Assembly (NCBI GenBank): GCA_024305745.1
Contig: JAHRBS010000010.1
Span: 1,309,501 to 1,373,500, forward strand
DNA length: 64,000 nt
Reading direction: 5' to 3'
DNA from: Polyporus tsugae
Taxonomy: Eukaryota; Basidiomycota; Agaricomycetes; Polyporales; Polyporaceae
The stretch's first letter is position 1. Every line of letters begins with the position of its first letter. Of this stretch, positions 1 to 12,342 are shown piece by piece. The notes beneath the pieces are model-generated. The model had not been told where the DNA came from. It ran no database searches and worked only from the letters and a program-made list of their open reading frames with translations. A program made the position numbers and the translations under genes.

Positions 1-1766
1 GGATCCCGCAGGAGAGCACATCATTGTAGAACGCCCAGAGCAACTCGCTCTCCATGTGCTCCCCAGCGTTTACCGCCAGTCGCGCTTTGCTTCTTTCTCT
101 CGGCAACTAAACGTAAGTACATCCTTCTTTCCTCTCTACGCAGCCCTCCGGTGCCCATCTTGGTTCCCCGCGACCCTGACACTTTTCTCGCGTGCCTTAG
201 ATCTATGGCTTTATGCGCAAGGTCAACCTTCGGAACGTGGACCCGGCGATTGACGACCCCGACGCTAGCACTTGGTGTGAGTGTCGTGCCCGCCGTATTA
301 CCGCCCTTGACAGCGATCTAAATCACCCTTCCCTAGCGCACCCGACTCTCAACCGACACTCGCCGCCCGAGGTCGTCGCGAACTTCAAGCGTCGTGTCCC
401 TCCGCGCCTCCCCAAGCCCCGCAAGAACAATCCCGAGGTCCCCCAGATACCACCACCGCGCTCGGCGATTGGTACGGGTCCAGTCCCCTTTTCTCTGCCT
501 GCAGGTGATTTATCACCGTACAAAGGTGGTCGCGCGCGAGGGTTCTCTGCGCCCGGATCTTTCACGCCACTCAGCCAGCCCGGTGCTGCTGGGTGGGGTA
601 CTAGCTACCCCCGTTCTACTCTCCCGCCTCTGAATGTCCCTTCGGACCCGCCGCACGGCAGCATATACGCCCACTCCTCTCATACCCTACACACTCCCAC
701 TGATGATACCCAGTCTTCTGCTTTCGGTTCCATGAATTATTCTTCCTCCGGACGTGATGCGATGATGTTGCCCTCGCCGTCGTCACAGTATCAGTACTCG
801 GATCAGCAGAGCAACTGGTCTTTCTCTTCCAGCGCGTCAAACGCGCACTCCACTGGTTCTTTGTCTAGCCTCCTGAACCCAACGGCCAGCAGCACGAGCC
901 TCGCCAGCGGCTACTCGAGCTCCTCTCGACCCCAGCCTGCAGCCATCAACACCTACACATCTTCTTACGCCCCGCTCAGCCGTAGCCACCATAGCGCGGG
1001 TCCTGTGTCGCCTGACAGCCGGCCGACGTCTGGGTATTCCGCGTCGTCGATGTCGACTTTGCCGACGCCGTACGAGGACCAAAGCGCCCATTTCTCGCAT
1101 GACTACTCGCGGCCCGGCTCTGGACACCACCGCCCGCTCAGCCCTTCGTCTTCGCGCCCACCATCGTCCAAGTCTTACGCGAACGGCGGTTCACTGAGCA
1201 TTCGTCGTGAGCGGAGGCACAGCCAGGCAATGTCCCCATACCCGTCGCCGTACTCGGAGCACCCGTCGCAGCGTCCGTCGACGTCTCCCCACCCTGCAGA
1301 CGACCACGCGGGTAGCGGCGCGATCCCTCGTGTCCGGAGCATGATCCAGCTCCCTTCGGTCGATAACTATAGCTTTAACCCGGCCCAGGCCGACTTCGCC
1401 TACGCAGTCGACGAGCAGCAGAGCCACAGTAACGGCATGTACGGCGTTCCTGGCACTCGGACCGTGCGGCCCTCGACGAGCGCGTCGTCGCTGAGCACAA
1501 CCAGTTCTGCGGCCAACACTCCGGGAGCGGACGGGTACGCGAATGGCGCAGGAGACGCGGATATCACCCGATGTGAGTGAGTCTGCTTCACTGGGTGGCG
1601 GCCTCGCTAGGATGCACTTCTCCCCTCGAGTCCCCGGGGTGCACCTTCGCGACGCTCTAGAGCGAATTTGACTGACATCAGTTCGCGCCTCTGCTCAGAT
1701 TCACCCGACTACGGCTTCGTCCAGATGAACGAACACCTCCCGCAATACGCTAAGAGCGAGTTGTAG
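1..1766 (+). CDS. HSF-type DNA-binding transcription factor (5' partial)
   Basis: The 5' end lies outside the window. Visible exons are about 1-112, 201-276, 337-1572 and 1699-1766. Joined, the first three restore the C-terminal half of an HSF winged-helix domain. They carry FSRQLN followed by IYGFMRKV (the recognition-helix and wing region), then SHPTLNRHSPPE and a basic KRRVPPR end. The QLN|IYGF junction and the W|SHP junction keep frame. The rest is a long Ser/Pro/Tyr-rich low-complexity tail of about 400 residues, as expected for an activation or regulatory region, and a short last exon ending in KSEL. Family knowledge: HSF, Skn7, Mga1 and Sfl1 share this fold and bind DNA in the nucleus. 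Which subgroup this belongs to cannot be decided without the missing N-terminus. No coiled-coil trimerisation region is obvious. Confidence 0.85.
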
Positions 1767-3418
1767 GTCGTTCTCGACGTCGACGCCTCGCCTTTGCTCC
1801 GCAGGCCTTGGTCCGGCGCCCCGGACATGCTGCGCCGTCCTCCGTCCCTTCTCCCTCCATTGCCCCTGCCTCGCTCAATAGACGTCTCGGCTCTCGGCTC
1901 GGATTCGTTAACTCTATGCGTTCTTGCTTGCATCGATCTCTCGCAGCACCCGGCGTCACGTCTCCCCCGTCATCGCTTTCCCTTGCACCGATGGACCTTG
2001 TGAATGGCTTGTTCGAGGGGATAGGAAGGATATCCCAAAAAAGGAAATGAGCGGCTCCATGGGACGCGCAGTGGTCGCCCGCCGGGGGCATGACGGTCGC
2101 TGGGACTCTCCACGTTCGTCGTCCTTCCCTGGCCAGCGTAACCTTCTGTCGGCGAGGTATCTGCACGATCAGATGTCATGGCGCGAGTAGCTGCTCGTGC
2201 TGTCACTGGCTGTGTGGACGCTGCTGTGTGAGGCTGTTCACGGCGATGGCGGTTGGGTGATGTGCGCACAGCGTCTACCAATCCCGCGGCGCCTCTCGTA
2301 CATGTTCTGATCTGGACGTTGGACGTTTCTGTTTACTCAGACTGTTTCCTGTTCCTTCGGTCGGGCGTGGAAGGACGGAGCCTGTTTAATCTCAGTTGCA
2401 TAGTATATTGCTCGGACTTTTCATTTCCTTCTTCCTGCCATCCGTCCATCCCCCATCCCATCTGTCGGCGGCCATCGTTCTTGATGGACGTCCGTATCCG
2501 TTCCCATTCCTCGCTCCCTGCTTTAGTCGCCCGCTTCCCTTCGTGTCCTCCCATACGACGATTGTGGCATTCGCCTTACGTTTGTCGTTTGTCCCCTTGA
2601 CCATCATGTCCGCATCACATGTCTCATAGCCTCTGGTCTGCTCTGTCGCTCTTCGTTCGCTGCTTTGTCTGTAGTATGTACCGCCTCCCCTTCGTTCTCG
2701 CTGATAGTTGTATTTCTCGCACGCCTTTGTCCCTTGCGCCCGCCCTGCTCGTTTACCTCACTGCGCTCTGTGTAACATTTTATTCTCCGGTTTTCATGTC
2801 TCATCTCGCCTGCAATTCCCCCGTATATACATGCATCCATACAGTTTCCGTACAATTGATATACCCTTTCTGCTCGCGCATGATGTGGCGTTTGTGCGTA
2901 AGACCGTGCCTGTTTGAATGCAGGTGCCACCGGTGTTGGGATGGGGTTGCGGAGTGCAGCCAATTGTCCCGGCCCGATACGTCGTGGGCGCCTGGGGCAA
3001 AGTGATAGCGGATTTGTATGTCCCGGGACCCCAGATCGCGAGTGAGATATAAACCATCTGGCCAATCGACGCCCGCTCGCGGAAGCAAATTGGACGTGCG
3101 TGTGACATGGGTGCAGATCGTTACTGTGTGACGTTAAGAGGTGTGACTGTGGTGATGACCCGTCACTTGGGTGATGGTGTGACGGTGATCGGTAGTCACG
3201 GGGAGTGACGGGCTCTCGTGACGGGCGCTCTCGACGGGAATTGTGGACTCCGCGACCGTGTGTTGCACACCGACGTCCGCGGTCCTCTCCGAGCCCCCTC
3301 CCTCTTAAACCTCTCGTCCTCGACACGACTTTGGCTGCTACGACTGGCAACTGCTGACGAACGACTCATACACGATCGCTACGCCTTTTCACGACCTAGA
3401 GGAGATACCACGGACACG
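1767..3418. other. Intergenic region, pyrimidine-rich on the + strand
   Basis: No supportable gene. About 2390-2920 is strongly C/T-rich on the plus strand, with many TCC and CTT runs. Open frames on either strand here have no recognisable motif and look like composition artefacts. The left part is probably the 3' UTR of the HSF-type gene. The right part (about 3100-3418) holds the promoter and leader of STU1. Confidence 0.6.
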
Positions 3419-6400
3419 ATGGACGACTCGCCCGTACGGCGGCTCGTCAACCAATGTAAATCAAACGGTCCGTCCATTTCCCTGCTTCCTGCGCACCCTG
3501 TGTCCCGCAGGGCCTCATCTGACGTGCTTGCTGCCTCTGCTTCTCCGGCCTCGCGTCTGTGCACGCGTTTGGTATGCGAATTCCGTTGATGGCTCGTCGG
3601 ATGCGTGTCCGAATCCGGGGTCGACACCGGCAGATATCGACGCAAGGGTCGACGCGATCACGAAGCTCCAGGCCGAGTTCGAGGCAGGCACTGAGGTGTG
3701 TACACCACTCAGCCTCCCGCACCCGCTCATTACGCGTCGAGTGCAAGCTTCGGCTCAATTCAATCTGACCATATACCGACACATCCGTGCTGCCACACGC
3801 GCGTACGCATATGCATTGTAGATCCCGGAGCCGGATGCACTCATCCAAGTCCTTAAGGCGTGCCTCCGCACCGCGAACCAGCACCTCACGACCGCAACGC
3901 TCTCTGCGCTGCCCCCGTGCATCCCCCTGCTCGTGACGCGGCACCCGGCGCAGATCCCGCTGCCGTCGTCGTCGACCTCCCCTGCCGCGTCTACGTCGTC
4001 GGCCGGCTCGTCCCCGGTCGATTCCTATGCGCTCCGGCAGGTGCTCACGCAACTCATGCCCGCGGGCGGCGGTGTCGTGGACCGGCTCGGCGACAACCGC
4101 GAGCGCGCACGGGAGAGGGCGCGGGAGACACTCGTCGTCCTCGGCAGCTTCGCGTTCCGGGCGGGAGGTGGGACAGGTTCGCAAATAATGAGCCGATCGA
4201 GGGACGGGAAGGGCCCCGAGACGCCGCTGCAGCTCTTCGAGCGGTTCTTGCGCGAAGGTGGCCTGACGAGCAAGGTCTGGCGGGTGCGCGAACAGGTGCG
4301 TCGTTGTTTTCGTTTTCTTAGAAGTGTGTGCGGCGGAGAAGAGGCGTGGGCTCAAGGTGCGTGTTTGGGCGGGGGTTAACAGGCGATCTTGACACTGGTG
4401 CACGTCCGGCGTAACCATCACCTCTTCCCGCTCCGCCCCTACCTGCCGCACTTGGTCGACGCGCTGGAGGACACGGAGAGCACGGTGCGCGAGTGCGCAA
4501 AACAGTCCGTCGTCGAGCTGTTCACCGGCCCGGGGGTCACCGACGCTGCTCGCGCGGACCTCAAGAAGGAGATGACGAAGAAGAGCGTCCGGAAGGCGAT
4601 CGCGGACGGCCTCCTTGCCAAGGTGCTCTCCGGCCGTGCTGGGACGACCACGCCTGGGACAATGAGCGACGCCGGGTCGGAAAACGGGGACCTCGCGGGC
4701 GCAGCCAAGGAGTACGTCCCGCCGAGCATTGCGCTGATGAACAAGAGACCCGGGCCTGGTGGAGCCGCTAGCGGCACGATGCCCCGTGCGGTCAGTCAAG
4801 GAAACGTTCGTGGCGAAATACCCAGGCCTGCAAGCCGCGCTGCTGTGATGACCCCGACCGGGGAGGGCCCTTCCACCGCCGGTACAGGGTCCGACGTGAA
4901 GGCTGTCTATGTGAGCTGCGATTTTCTGGTTATTTCCGTACGGAGAGGTGACTGGAGGCCGTCCCTGTCCTTGATTCTATACGATAGATTGCTTCGAGCC
5001 GCGACCTAGAGAACGAGTTCGCTTCGATGCTACGGCCGTTTGAGGTAAGTCGGTATCAGCGAGGAAGCTCGATTACGGGCTCTCTTCGCGAACGGGCCTG
5101 CTGACTTCGTTCCGTGCCGCTTCGACAGGGGAGGGAGACGGAACACAATTGGGCCGCCCGCGAACAAGCAATACAGAGGGTCCGCGGTATGTTGAAGGGA
5201 GAGGTCCACGAACGGTACACCGACACGTTCTTGCACGGCTTGAAGCATGGATTCCTGGAGGCGTCGCTGAAAACGGTGAGCATCATCCCGCAACGCCATT
5301 GATGTCATTATCGCTAATACGATAATGAAATCACCGCGCTATCAGCTCGTGAGCCTTCGTACGACTGTTGCCACGAACACATGCGCACTGTACAACGAGC
5401 TCTCTATCGCCCTTGGCACCGCACTGGACCCGTTCTGTGACCTGCTCTATACCAATCTTCTCAGGCTGGCGAACCTTACGAAGAAGATTGCGGCACAGAC
5501 TTCACAGGCCACCGTCACCACTCTGATTCAGCACACCTCGGCCCAGCCCAAGCTCGTCATCCCCCTTCTGTGGAACACGCTCCAGGACAAGGCCATCAAC
5601 ACCCGCTCGTACGCTGTAGGTCACGTGAAAACATACCTGGAAGTCCATGGAGCACGCTCGTCCCATGCCATTGAGAGCTATGGCGGTATCGATCTTTTGG
5701 AGAAGTTTGTCAGGAAGGCGCTTGCCGATGTCCACGCTGCGGTACGGGACAGCGCGCGACAGATGTTTTGGGTGTTCAAAGCCATCTGGCCGGAGCGCGG
5801 CACCACGATCCTGCAATCCCTTGATTCGGCGTCACGCAAGCAATTGGAGAAGACGTGTCCTAACCCTGATGCGCTGGCGGGCGTGCCCACCTCCACGACA
5901 CCGCCCAAGGCCAAGAAGAGCAGCGTCGCGGCCGCAATTGCTGCTAGCCGAGCCAAAGCGAAGGCCATCGCAACCGCGCCTCCGACCCTTAGACACCAGG
6001 CGACTTCCACATCCCACACGATCCGCGCGACATCGCCTCCCACAAAACGGCCGATTTCCCCTGCGCTATCGACGAGCAGTTCGACGGGCGCTACGTCCCC
6101 TGTTTCGCGCTCATCTCCACCGAGATCAAGGATTCTTTCCGGTGGTACACTCTCTCGGTCGACAAGTGCCAATGCGGTGTCGGGCACGACTATTACGACC
6201 GCACGCACCTCTCCCAGACAAGCTCACAGCGGCTCCCCGCCCTCGCCTACACCCGACCAAACATTCCACCGGCGCCTCTCGTCGCCTCTCACGACCTTGA
6301 ATCCTTCTCCTCCCACCTCCAACTCGACGTTCCGGAAGGCTGTTGAGACGGCGTTACCGGGGTCTCCTCCCCAGTCCGTCATCAGCGTTGCCGTTTCTCC

Positions 6401-8400
6401 GACACCACGGCCGCCCAAAGAGGGGGCTGCGGCAGTGCCCGTCTTCCACCGCGACTCTCTATCCATAGCCGGCTTGCACCGACTCGCCGGGTCAGATGAG
6501 GACTCCCTCCTTTTGGCGACGAACATCCCCGTGCCTGAGGACAGCGACTCGGATATGGACGTGGACGACTCCCTAAACCTCATCTCGTTTTCCACTCCCT
6601 ATCAGGTTTCCCGGGCCGCGCCACGATCAACGTCGCAGGCAAACTCGTTCTCCCCGGGGTCTTCGGGGTCCAAGCCGCCCCCGTTCTCCAATGCGCTTTC
6701 GACGGGGACGAGCTCGCCCCCGGCAGGTGTCGCCCAGCCGCTCGTCGAGGATGCGATGCGTGCGAGGGCAGAGCAGGCAGAGAGCGCCGCTGAGCGTCTG
6801 CTCGAGCTCGTCGAGCCCGAAGAGGACGGCGCGCATCCATCCCCCCTCCCAGCTGCGTTTTCGCTGCGCAATGGGGACGGCCAGAGTGGAAAACCTAAAC
6901 CTAGGAGGAGCGGTGGGACGACCGCTCCCACAGTTCCGAAGACGCCAGTCAACAAACGGAGTGCCGCGATTATGCAGCAGGCGGCGCTCTTCCAGGACAG
7001 CCCGGCCTTTAATGGCAAGACGTCTTCGCTGTTCTCGATGGTCGACGGCCGGGACAGCGCCGGGCAGTGGTGGTCGAAGAGGATAGCGTGTAAGTCTAAC
7101 TCTCCGCCACTCGGCCGCATTGCGGTGTCCCGTCTGTTGTTGTTCTGATTGTGTTTGCTGATGTATCTTGCATCCGTCATTCATGCTCGGTATTGCCAGT
7201 GCTCAAGATGCCAACAGCCCACGAGGACAGGGACAGCGGGACCCCAGGCAGGGAGGAGACCCTCAACTCGTTTATTGCGGCGCTGGAGCAGGACTCTGCG
7301 GACGTCCTCGTGCTCAAGAAGCTCGCGCGGTTGTGCACGCAGAACCCTGTCAACGAGCCGCTCTCACCTGAGAGTCCGGCATTTTCCGGTCCCCCCACTC
7401 TGTCCCCCTTCGACGGGTTTGCGCGGCAGCCCCAGACTAAGTCCGAATGGTGGACACAGGACAAGCTGTTCGATCAATTGTTCAACGCGCTCGTCCGGTT
7501 CTTGGAGCGTCGGAAGGTGCGTGCGTGTGGGTGCGGAACTTGAACGAATGCTGATAGCGCACCGTTCTCATGGATTCAATTAGAATGCCGAGGAACTCGA
7601 ATACGGCCTGATCGTCCTGTGGGAAATGCTGGAGAACCAGGCGCCGCTGCTCGAGGGGCGTGAAGCTGACATTTTCGGCGTGCTTCTGCAAATCAGATAC
7701 TGCGCGCAGCTCAACGTACGTGCCCCCTGTCGGTTTGGGTTCAGTCCCGCTCCTGCGGCGCGCGGCCTCTTACGTCTTTGCAGGTGATGCAAGCGACCAA
7801 CTTGTTCCGAGACACGCTCACGAGCCGCATTGAACCCGTGTATGGCCTGACGACCCTGCATGCGACGCTGCGTGCATTCCGGGACGCCCCTCTTCCTCCT
7901 TCGGCGACCACGGAGATTAGAGATAGCACTTATGCGTTCGGTCTGATCGCGCTGGGCAAATTTTTCCTGCGTCTCCCTCCGGAGGTCCTGGAAGAAGAAC
8001 TGCCTCGATTACGGTCTACCCTCATCTCGGTAAGTTACGTTCAACGTACGAGCGTGGGCGCCAGCTGATCGTCGTCAATCGTCGTCGTCGACGGCATCCC
8101 TTCCTTTCTCTCCTTCTCGCGCAGGCGTTGACGGAGAGCTCAGGTACGAGTGCGCTGGCTGTGCGCGAGGCCGCCACCGCGGCGACTATCGCTGCTCAAA
8201 TGATCCTTCGCGATGAGACGCACCTCTTCACACTTCTCGACGGGCTCCCGGACGAGAAGAAGAACCTCCTCACATACATGTTCGACAAGCACGGGGCACG
8301 GGGTCCCCCCGCCAACGGGGCCGGGCCGTCCCCGATGGACAAGCTGGAACGCGAGATGCGGCGGATTGACGGCCGCCTCAGCACCCCGCGCCGCGTCTAG
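3419..8400 (+). CDS. STU1: CLASP/Stu1 family microtubule-associated protein
   Basis: Eleven exons: 3419-3455, 3511-3695, 3822-4295, 4383-4910, 4988-5044, 5129-5275, 5346-7089, 7200-7516, 7584-7715, 7784-8029 and 8125-8400, giving about 1380 residues. The first half has two TOG/HEAT-like blocks. The first is around the conserved LRPYLPHLVDALEDTESTVR helix pair. The second starts at HNWAAREQAI, with SFLVKL-type helices ending near VRDSARQMFWVF. The central 500 residues are a Ser/Thr/Pro-rich basic linker, typical of CLASP microtubule-binding regions. The C-terminal part (about residues 1000-1380) is helical and fits the CLASP C-terminal domain. CLASPs stabilise spindle and cytoplasmic microtubules and promote rescue. 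Exon 2 is the weakest call: an alternative acceptor at 3634 also keeps frame and removes an odd hydrophobic stretch. Confidence 0.9.
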
Positions 8401-8873
8401 GCTGAGGGGTACGCCGCTGACTGCACTCTCATTACAGTTATTAGTAGATTGCTTGTCGTTCTTGGTATTGTTAGTCGCCAGGGGGTGGCCCTTCCGCGAT
8501 ACCCGCGCACTATTGTACACATGCAATCTCTGTTTATGTCCATACGATGTCGTCATCTCCAGCGATATGTATATGGTATCTTCCTGTATATTCCCATGCA
8601 ATACGAAACAGTCCTAGTGCTGGTGGGTATCCAAATGAAACTGTGCCTGCTCATCGATCGTTCGTAGTATCGTCCGTGGAAATTGAGTCCGAGTGCCACC
8701 GCTAGACTAACGCGACGCCGCAAGTATCAGCGTTCATATCCGGTTCATGTTTCGTCCATGAAGCAGGCTACCCACAACTGGTCCGCTGCTTGAAGCACAT
8801 CGACGCTCCACTAACTGCGTTTCACGCAATGGCGTCGACCAGATGCCGCTTGGACCGAGCCCGCTTCTCCAGT
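8401..8873. other. Convergent intergenic region
   Basis: This separates the 3' ends of STU1 (plus) and the orphan gene (minus), so it should hold two 3' UTRs. An alternative minus-strand frame stays open to 8822 next to the orphan stop, so the orphan C-terminus could differ. Nothing else is seen. Confidence 0.5.
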
Positions 8874-10699
8874 CTATCGGCGATCGCCCTGAGCTGCTGC
8901 TTGCGCCTCTTCCCCGTCCGCCTGATCCGAGAGGAGCGCGATGAAGTCTCTCCGCATGGCCTCGAACGTCGAAGACGGCGGCAAGTGCGAGCTGTCCGAG
9001 GCACGCACGCCAGAACCCCCCGCCGATCCGCTCGAAGAGCTGAAATCGCCTCCCGCGACGTGAAGGCTGAAACGGGGTTGCCAGGAGCGGAAGCCGCCAG
9101 GCATGCGCTGTGTGTCCTCGGTGTGAGTGTGAGTGTGGGCACCGTGGCCGTCGTCCGACTCCAGATCAGGCCCGAGAGAACACAGAAGCGGCGCTGAGGC
9201 TGTGGCGGCCAGCCTGAAGGGGTCCCCGCCGTGAGCCAGTTGCAGCTCCGCGATGTCCGCGTCAGAAACCGAGACCGCGAGCAGAGAATAATGCGACACG
9301 GACCCCGAAAAGGTCGAGCCCCGTGCCATGGCTAGTGGTTTCAGTTCCGCGTCCGCGTCCGAGCGAAAGTGGCCGCGGCCGGGCTTGGGAGACGGCGAAG
9401 GGGGCTCGACGCCCACTACGACGACGTCGCCGTCGTCCGAACGTGCCGAGGCCGAGCGGGGGTGCTCGTCCCCCAAACCTTGTCGCTCCTGGCACATCAC
9501 GCGCTGGAAACCCTGGACCATGCCGACGGTTAGGCCGCTATGTTCCATGACGCGTCGCGGATCATAGGGGCGGCTGAGCCGCATGCACGCCGATGACGAC
9601 GAGGGTTCACCCTCGCGTTCTGCGGGCCGGGTGGTCACCGCGGCCGACGCCTGGGGACTGCACGGGGCGGCGGTGATTGTTGAGAAAATGCACTCCGGAA
9701 AGCGGCGAGGGAGGACTTGAGGCCTGGGAGGTCCGTGAGAGCGGGAGGATCTGCGGGAGGCCACGAATGGATCGGAATGTTTGGAATGGGAATGGGGGGC
9801 ACGCGCGGATTGCGTATGCGTCGCCGGGGACGACCCGGCATCGGAAGTCGGGAGCGGTAGCGTGAAGGAGTCCAGGTCGGGGGTAGCGGACGAGGAGGGG
9901 AGCAGACTGAGTCGAAGGGGAAGAGGCGTTGCGTTCGGAAGAGAAGCCGGGGCGGGAGCACGAGAAGACTGCGTATCATCAAGCCCATGCTGCTTCGCAA
10001 GGAACGAAGTTTCAACAATGTGGTTCTTGGAATCGACAAGTTGCCCGAGACTCGTGCAGGGTTCGTCGGAAGGCTCCGGTGAATAGATGCGCTTGGGGGG
10101 TGTTTCGAGGAGCGCCATTAAGATGCTGGGACTAGCCCTCGGGAAGAACCTCTTGCGTATAGGTGTTGACAAGAGTTCCTGCTTGGCCAAGTATTCGAGT
10201 TCAGAGGAGGCTCCAGGATAGCAAAGAGCAGAAATTCTGGCGATATCGGTCCCAGTGGAAGACGTTGGGGAAGATTGGGGGTAGAACAGATGATCCTGTG
10301 CGCTTCCGACTGGGAGGTTGTCTAGCATGATTGACAATGACTCTGGTGCTCCGTCCACGGACAGGATCTCCACCAGGCGTGGGTGGGTCCTCGGGCACCA
10401 CGATTTCTGCCCCACCTGAGCCCCTCCGGGTTCTCTATCCGGGACTGCCATGTCGCGACGCTCGTTGGGATGACGATAGCCACGGAGTTGTAGACCAAGA
10501 TCTTGAGTGTTGATAGAAGGACCTTGGTGGAGCATCGCGTTCTTACGTCCGAGGTTAGCAGACAAATATGGCAACTAGAGCACATAGTATGCGCCCCCGC
10601 AGTCAGCATCATGGAGGCTGGTAGCATGTCCATCGAAGCGCTGGCCTCCGAGTCCTGCAGATGACGCCCGCTTGCCGCCGAACGGTCGTCACCGGTCAT
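8874..10699 (-). CDS. Uncharacterised Ser/Pro-rich protein
   Basis: I do not recognise this gene. The main exon is 8874-10413 (minus). A likely first exon is 10547-10699, starting at an ATG that encodes MTGDDRS and ending at a GTAAGA donor. The acceptor before VGQKSW keeps phase 0. The protein is about 560 residues, low-complexity and rich in Ser, Pro, Arg and Asp. A few more ordered stretches occur, such as ALLETPPKRIYSPEP near the N-terminus and DIAELQLAHGGDPF near the C-terminus. No transmembrane segment, zinc finger or enzymatic motif is visible. The short run HTHTHT is probably low complexity. It could be an intrinsically disordered regulatory protein. The long open frame over 1.5 kb supports coding, but the first exon and the exact C-terminus are uncertain. 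Confidence 0.6.
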
Positions 10700-10866
10700 C
10701 ACCGTCCTGCCCACATAGTACTCGCAAAGTCTGGCGGCCGGAAGCTCGCACTAGAACATCATTATGTTACAAACAGGTCGGCGGCTACAATACAACACGG
10801 TCCCTAGGCCTCAACCCTGCGTATCATGATGCAGTCCATCAACGTTCAACTTGAACGTTGTCAACG

Positions 10867-11501
10867 TCAGCCTCCATCCCGGCCTCGTCCACCTCTGTGA
10901 CTATTTCCACGGCCCTCATTCCGAGAACGGCTAGCATAGGACTTTCGCGGAGGCCTGGGAATGCAAATGTGCCGTAGCAGGCATTTCATCAGGCTCCCGG
11001 CGTTGACTGCCTCCCGCGGGAAGTACTTCTTGTGGACCTTCGTATACTGGCTAAGCTCGGCTTCTGTGGGGAAAGTCGTCACGGGCTTTGCTGTCTCCGG
11101 AGCCTGAATGAAGTCCACAATGTTTACATGCGTGCGGGCCAGAAGCTTGGGGATGACGCCAAATATGTAAACGGTTACAACGCCGATAACAAGCCTCTCA
11201 CCTCCTTACAGTCCTCTATCTCATTTGGAACAGCACCGCCCAATGCGTTGCAAAGTTGTTGCCACGACGCGAGGTCGTTGGCGTCGCGCCCGTATGTCAG
11301 ATTGAACTGCTTCACCATAGCAGTCTTCAACTCGGACTGCGCTTGCTTTTTGGGATCCGAGTCCTTCTTCCACTTCATATCTTTGCATAGCCTTCGAAAC
11401 TCCTCCAGGAACGGAGCCGTGACGTTGTATTTGAAGGTTGAGTATTTGGTGAAGAATTTCTGAATATGATGAGGTGCGGCTGCCTGAAGCGTTGACGACA
11501 T
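10867..11501 (-). CDS. Two-module uncharacterised family protein, copy 1
   Basis: Two exons, 11202-11501 and 10867-11145, joined by a 56-nt phase-0 intron. Module A (about residues 12-98) has FFxxYxxFxY, FxxLC, AMVKQFNxxYGxD and DLASWQQLC. Module B (about 104-165) has THVNIVDF, FPTEAELSQY, FPREA and SLMKCLLRHI. The tail is Arg/Gly/Ser-rich. The same order and the same intron position recur in the next two minus-strand copies, so these are tandem paralogues. I recall this architecture as expanded in mushroom-forming fungi without known function, and that is memory, not a search. No CCCH finger is visible here. The frame is open for four codons above the ATG to a possible acceptor, so further 5' exons (see 11558-11902) may belong to it. 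Confidence 0.65.
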
Positions 11502-11557
11502 TGAGCCAATTAACTGCGCTCCCTTGAGGACAACACTGAGGTCTAGACGTCACTTAC

Positions 11558-11902
11558 CGTCCTGACCACCCCGTTGACTGTCGGTTTTTGCAAACGGACG
11601 ATGACGGTGGTAAACATTCGGAACGGCAGCCACTGGATCACGAAAGCTCGGGGGATGTGGTTAGTTTGCAAGTCAACCCCATCGTCTGCGGGTACACGCT
11701 CCTCCTATACCTCACAGGATCCGCCACGCCATGCGCTTGAGGTTCAGTTGATGACGGTTGGGGCGCGTGCTGCGGTAATTGCCTTACGTCCCTTATTCGT
11801 GCGTCAACCTCACCTCATGCTCTTCCGAGACAGCGTACTTCCCACGTGGCCCGGGCCGAAGATGACTTTGTCGAGGATCCCAGATGGATCCAGCCTGAAA
11901 AC
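11558..11902 (-). other. Possible additional exons of a minus-strand gene
   Basis: Two open, splice-flanked minus-strand blocks look coding. 11814-11902 lies between a TTCAG acceptor and a GTGAGG donor and reads FRLDPSGILDKVIFGPGH. 11558-11704 ends at a GTAAGT donor and contains VIQWLPFRMFTTVIVRLQ. The second donor is in phase with the region just upstream of copy 1. A clean connection between the two blocks could not be found, and one frame meets a stop. They may be 5' exons of copy 1 or remnants of another gene. Confidence 0.25.
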
Positions 11903-12342
11903 CTGAACACTCGCGCGAGGCAACAGTATTCTATCCGAACCTCATCACGACGAGACGGTTTCTCGGTGGAACACAATCCATCATCCCTTATTCGCGATAT
12001 CAATGCTATGGTATGGTCGTCCCAGATGTAGTGGATTGTATCTCGGTTATCTCAAGTTTGGTCAACCTAGAGCCTGAGCGCATACGGCGTCCGACGTGCC
12101 GAAGGGCAAGCTCAGCCGCTAATAGTTCCGACACAATTGGCACCAAACACGACATGGTTGACAGAAGAACCCATCATAATATCGGAAGTGATGTGGAGGC
12201 TAAACCACCAGAGTAGGGCATGGTTGCAACATCGATAGGTCGATCATGTGCGGGAACAAGAGATACCTAGGGTTGAAATGACAGGTACTGCGCCGTCCAC
12301 TACCTCCTTTGGTAGCGACCAAGTTCACGAGCTTCGTTCTAG

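Noticed and set aside
2604..3350. A 248-codon minus-strand open frame
   Set aside because: It is antisense to a C/T-rich non-coding stretch and has an Arg/Ser-rich composition artefact with no motif or splice pattern.
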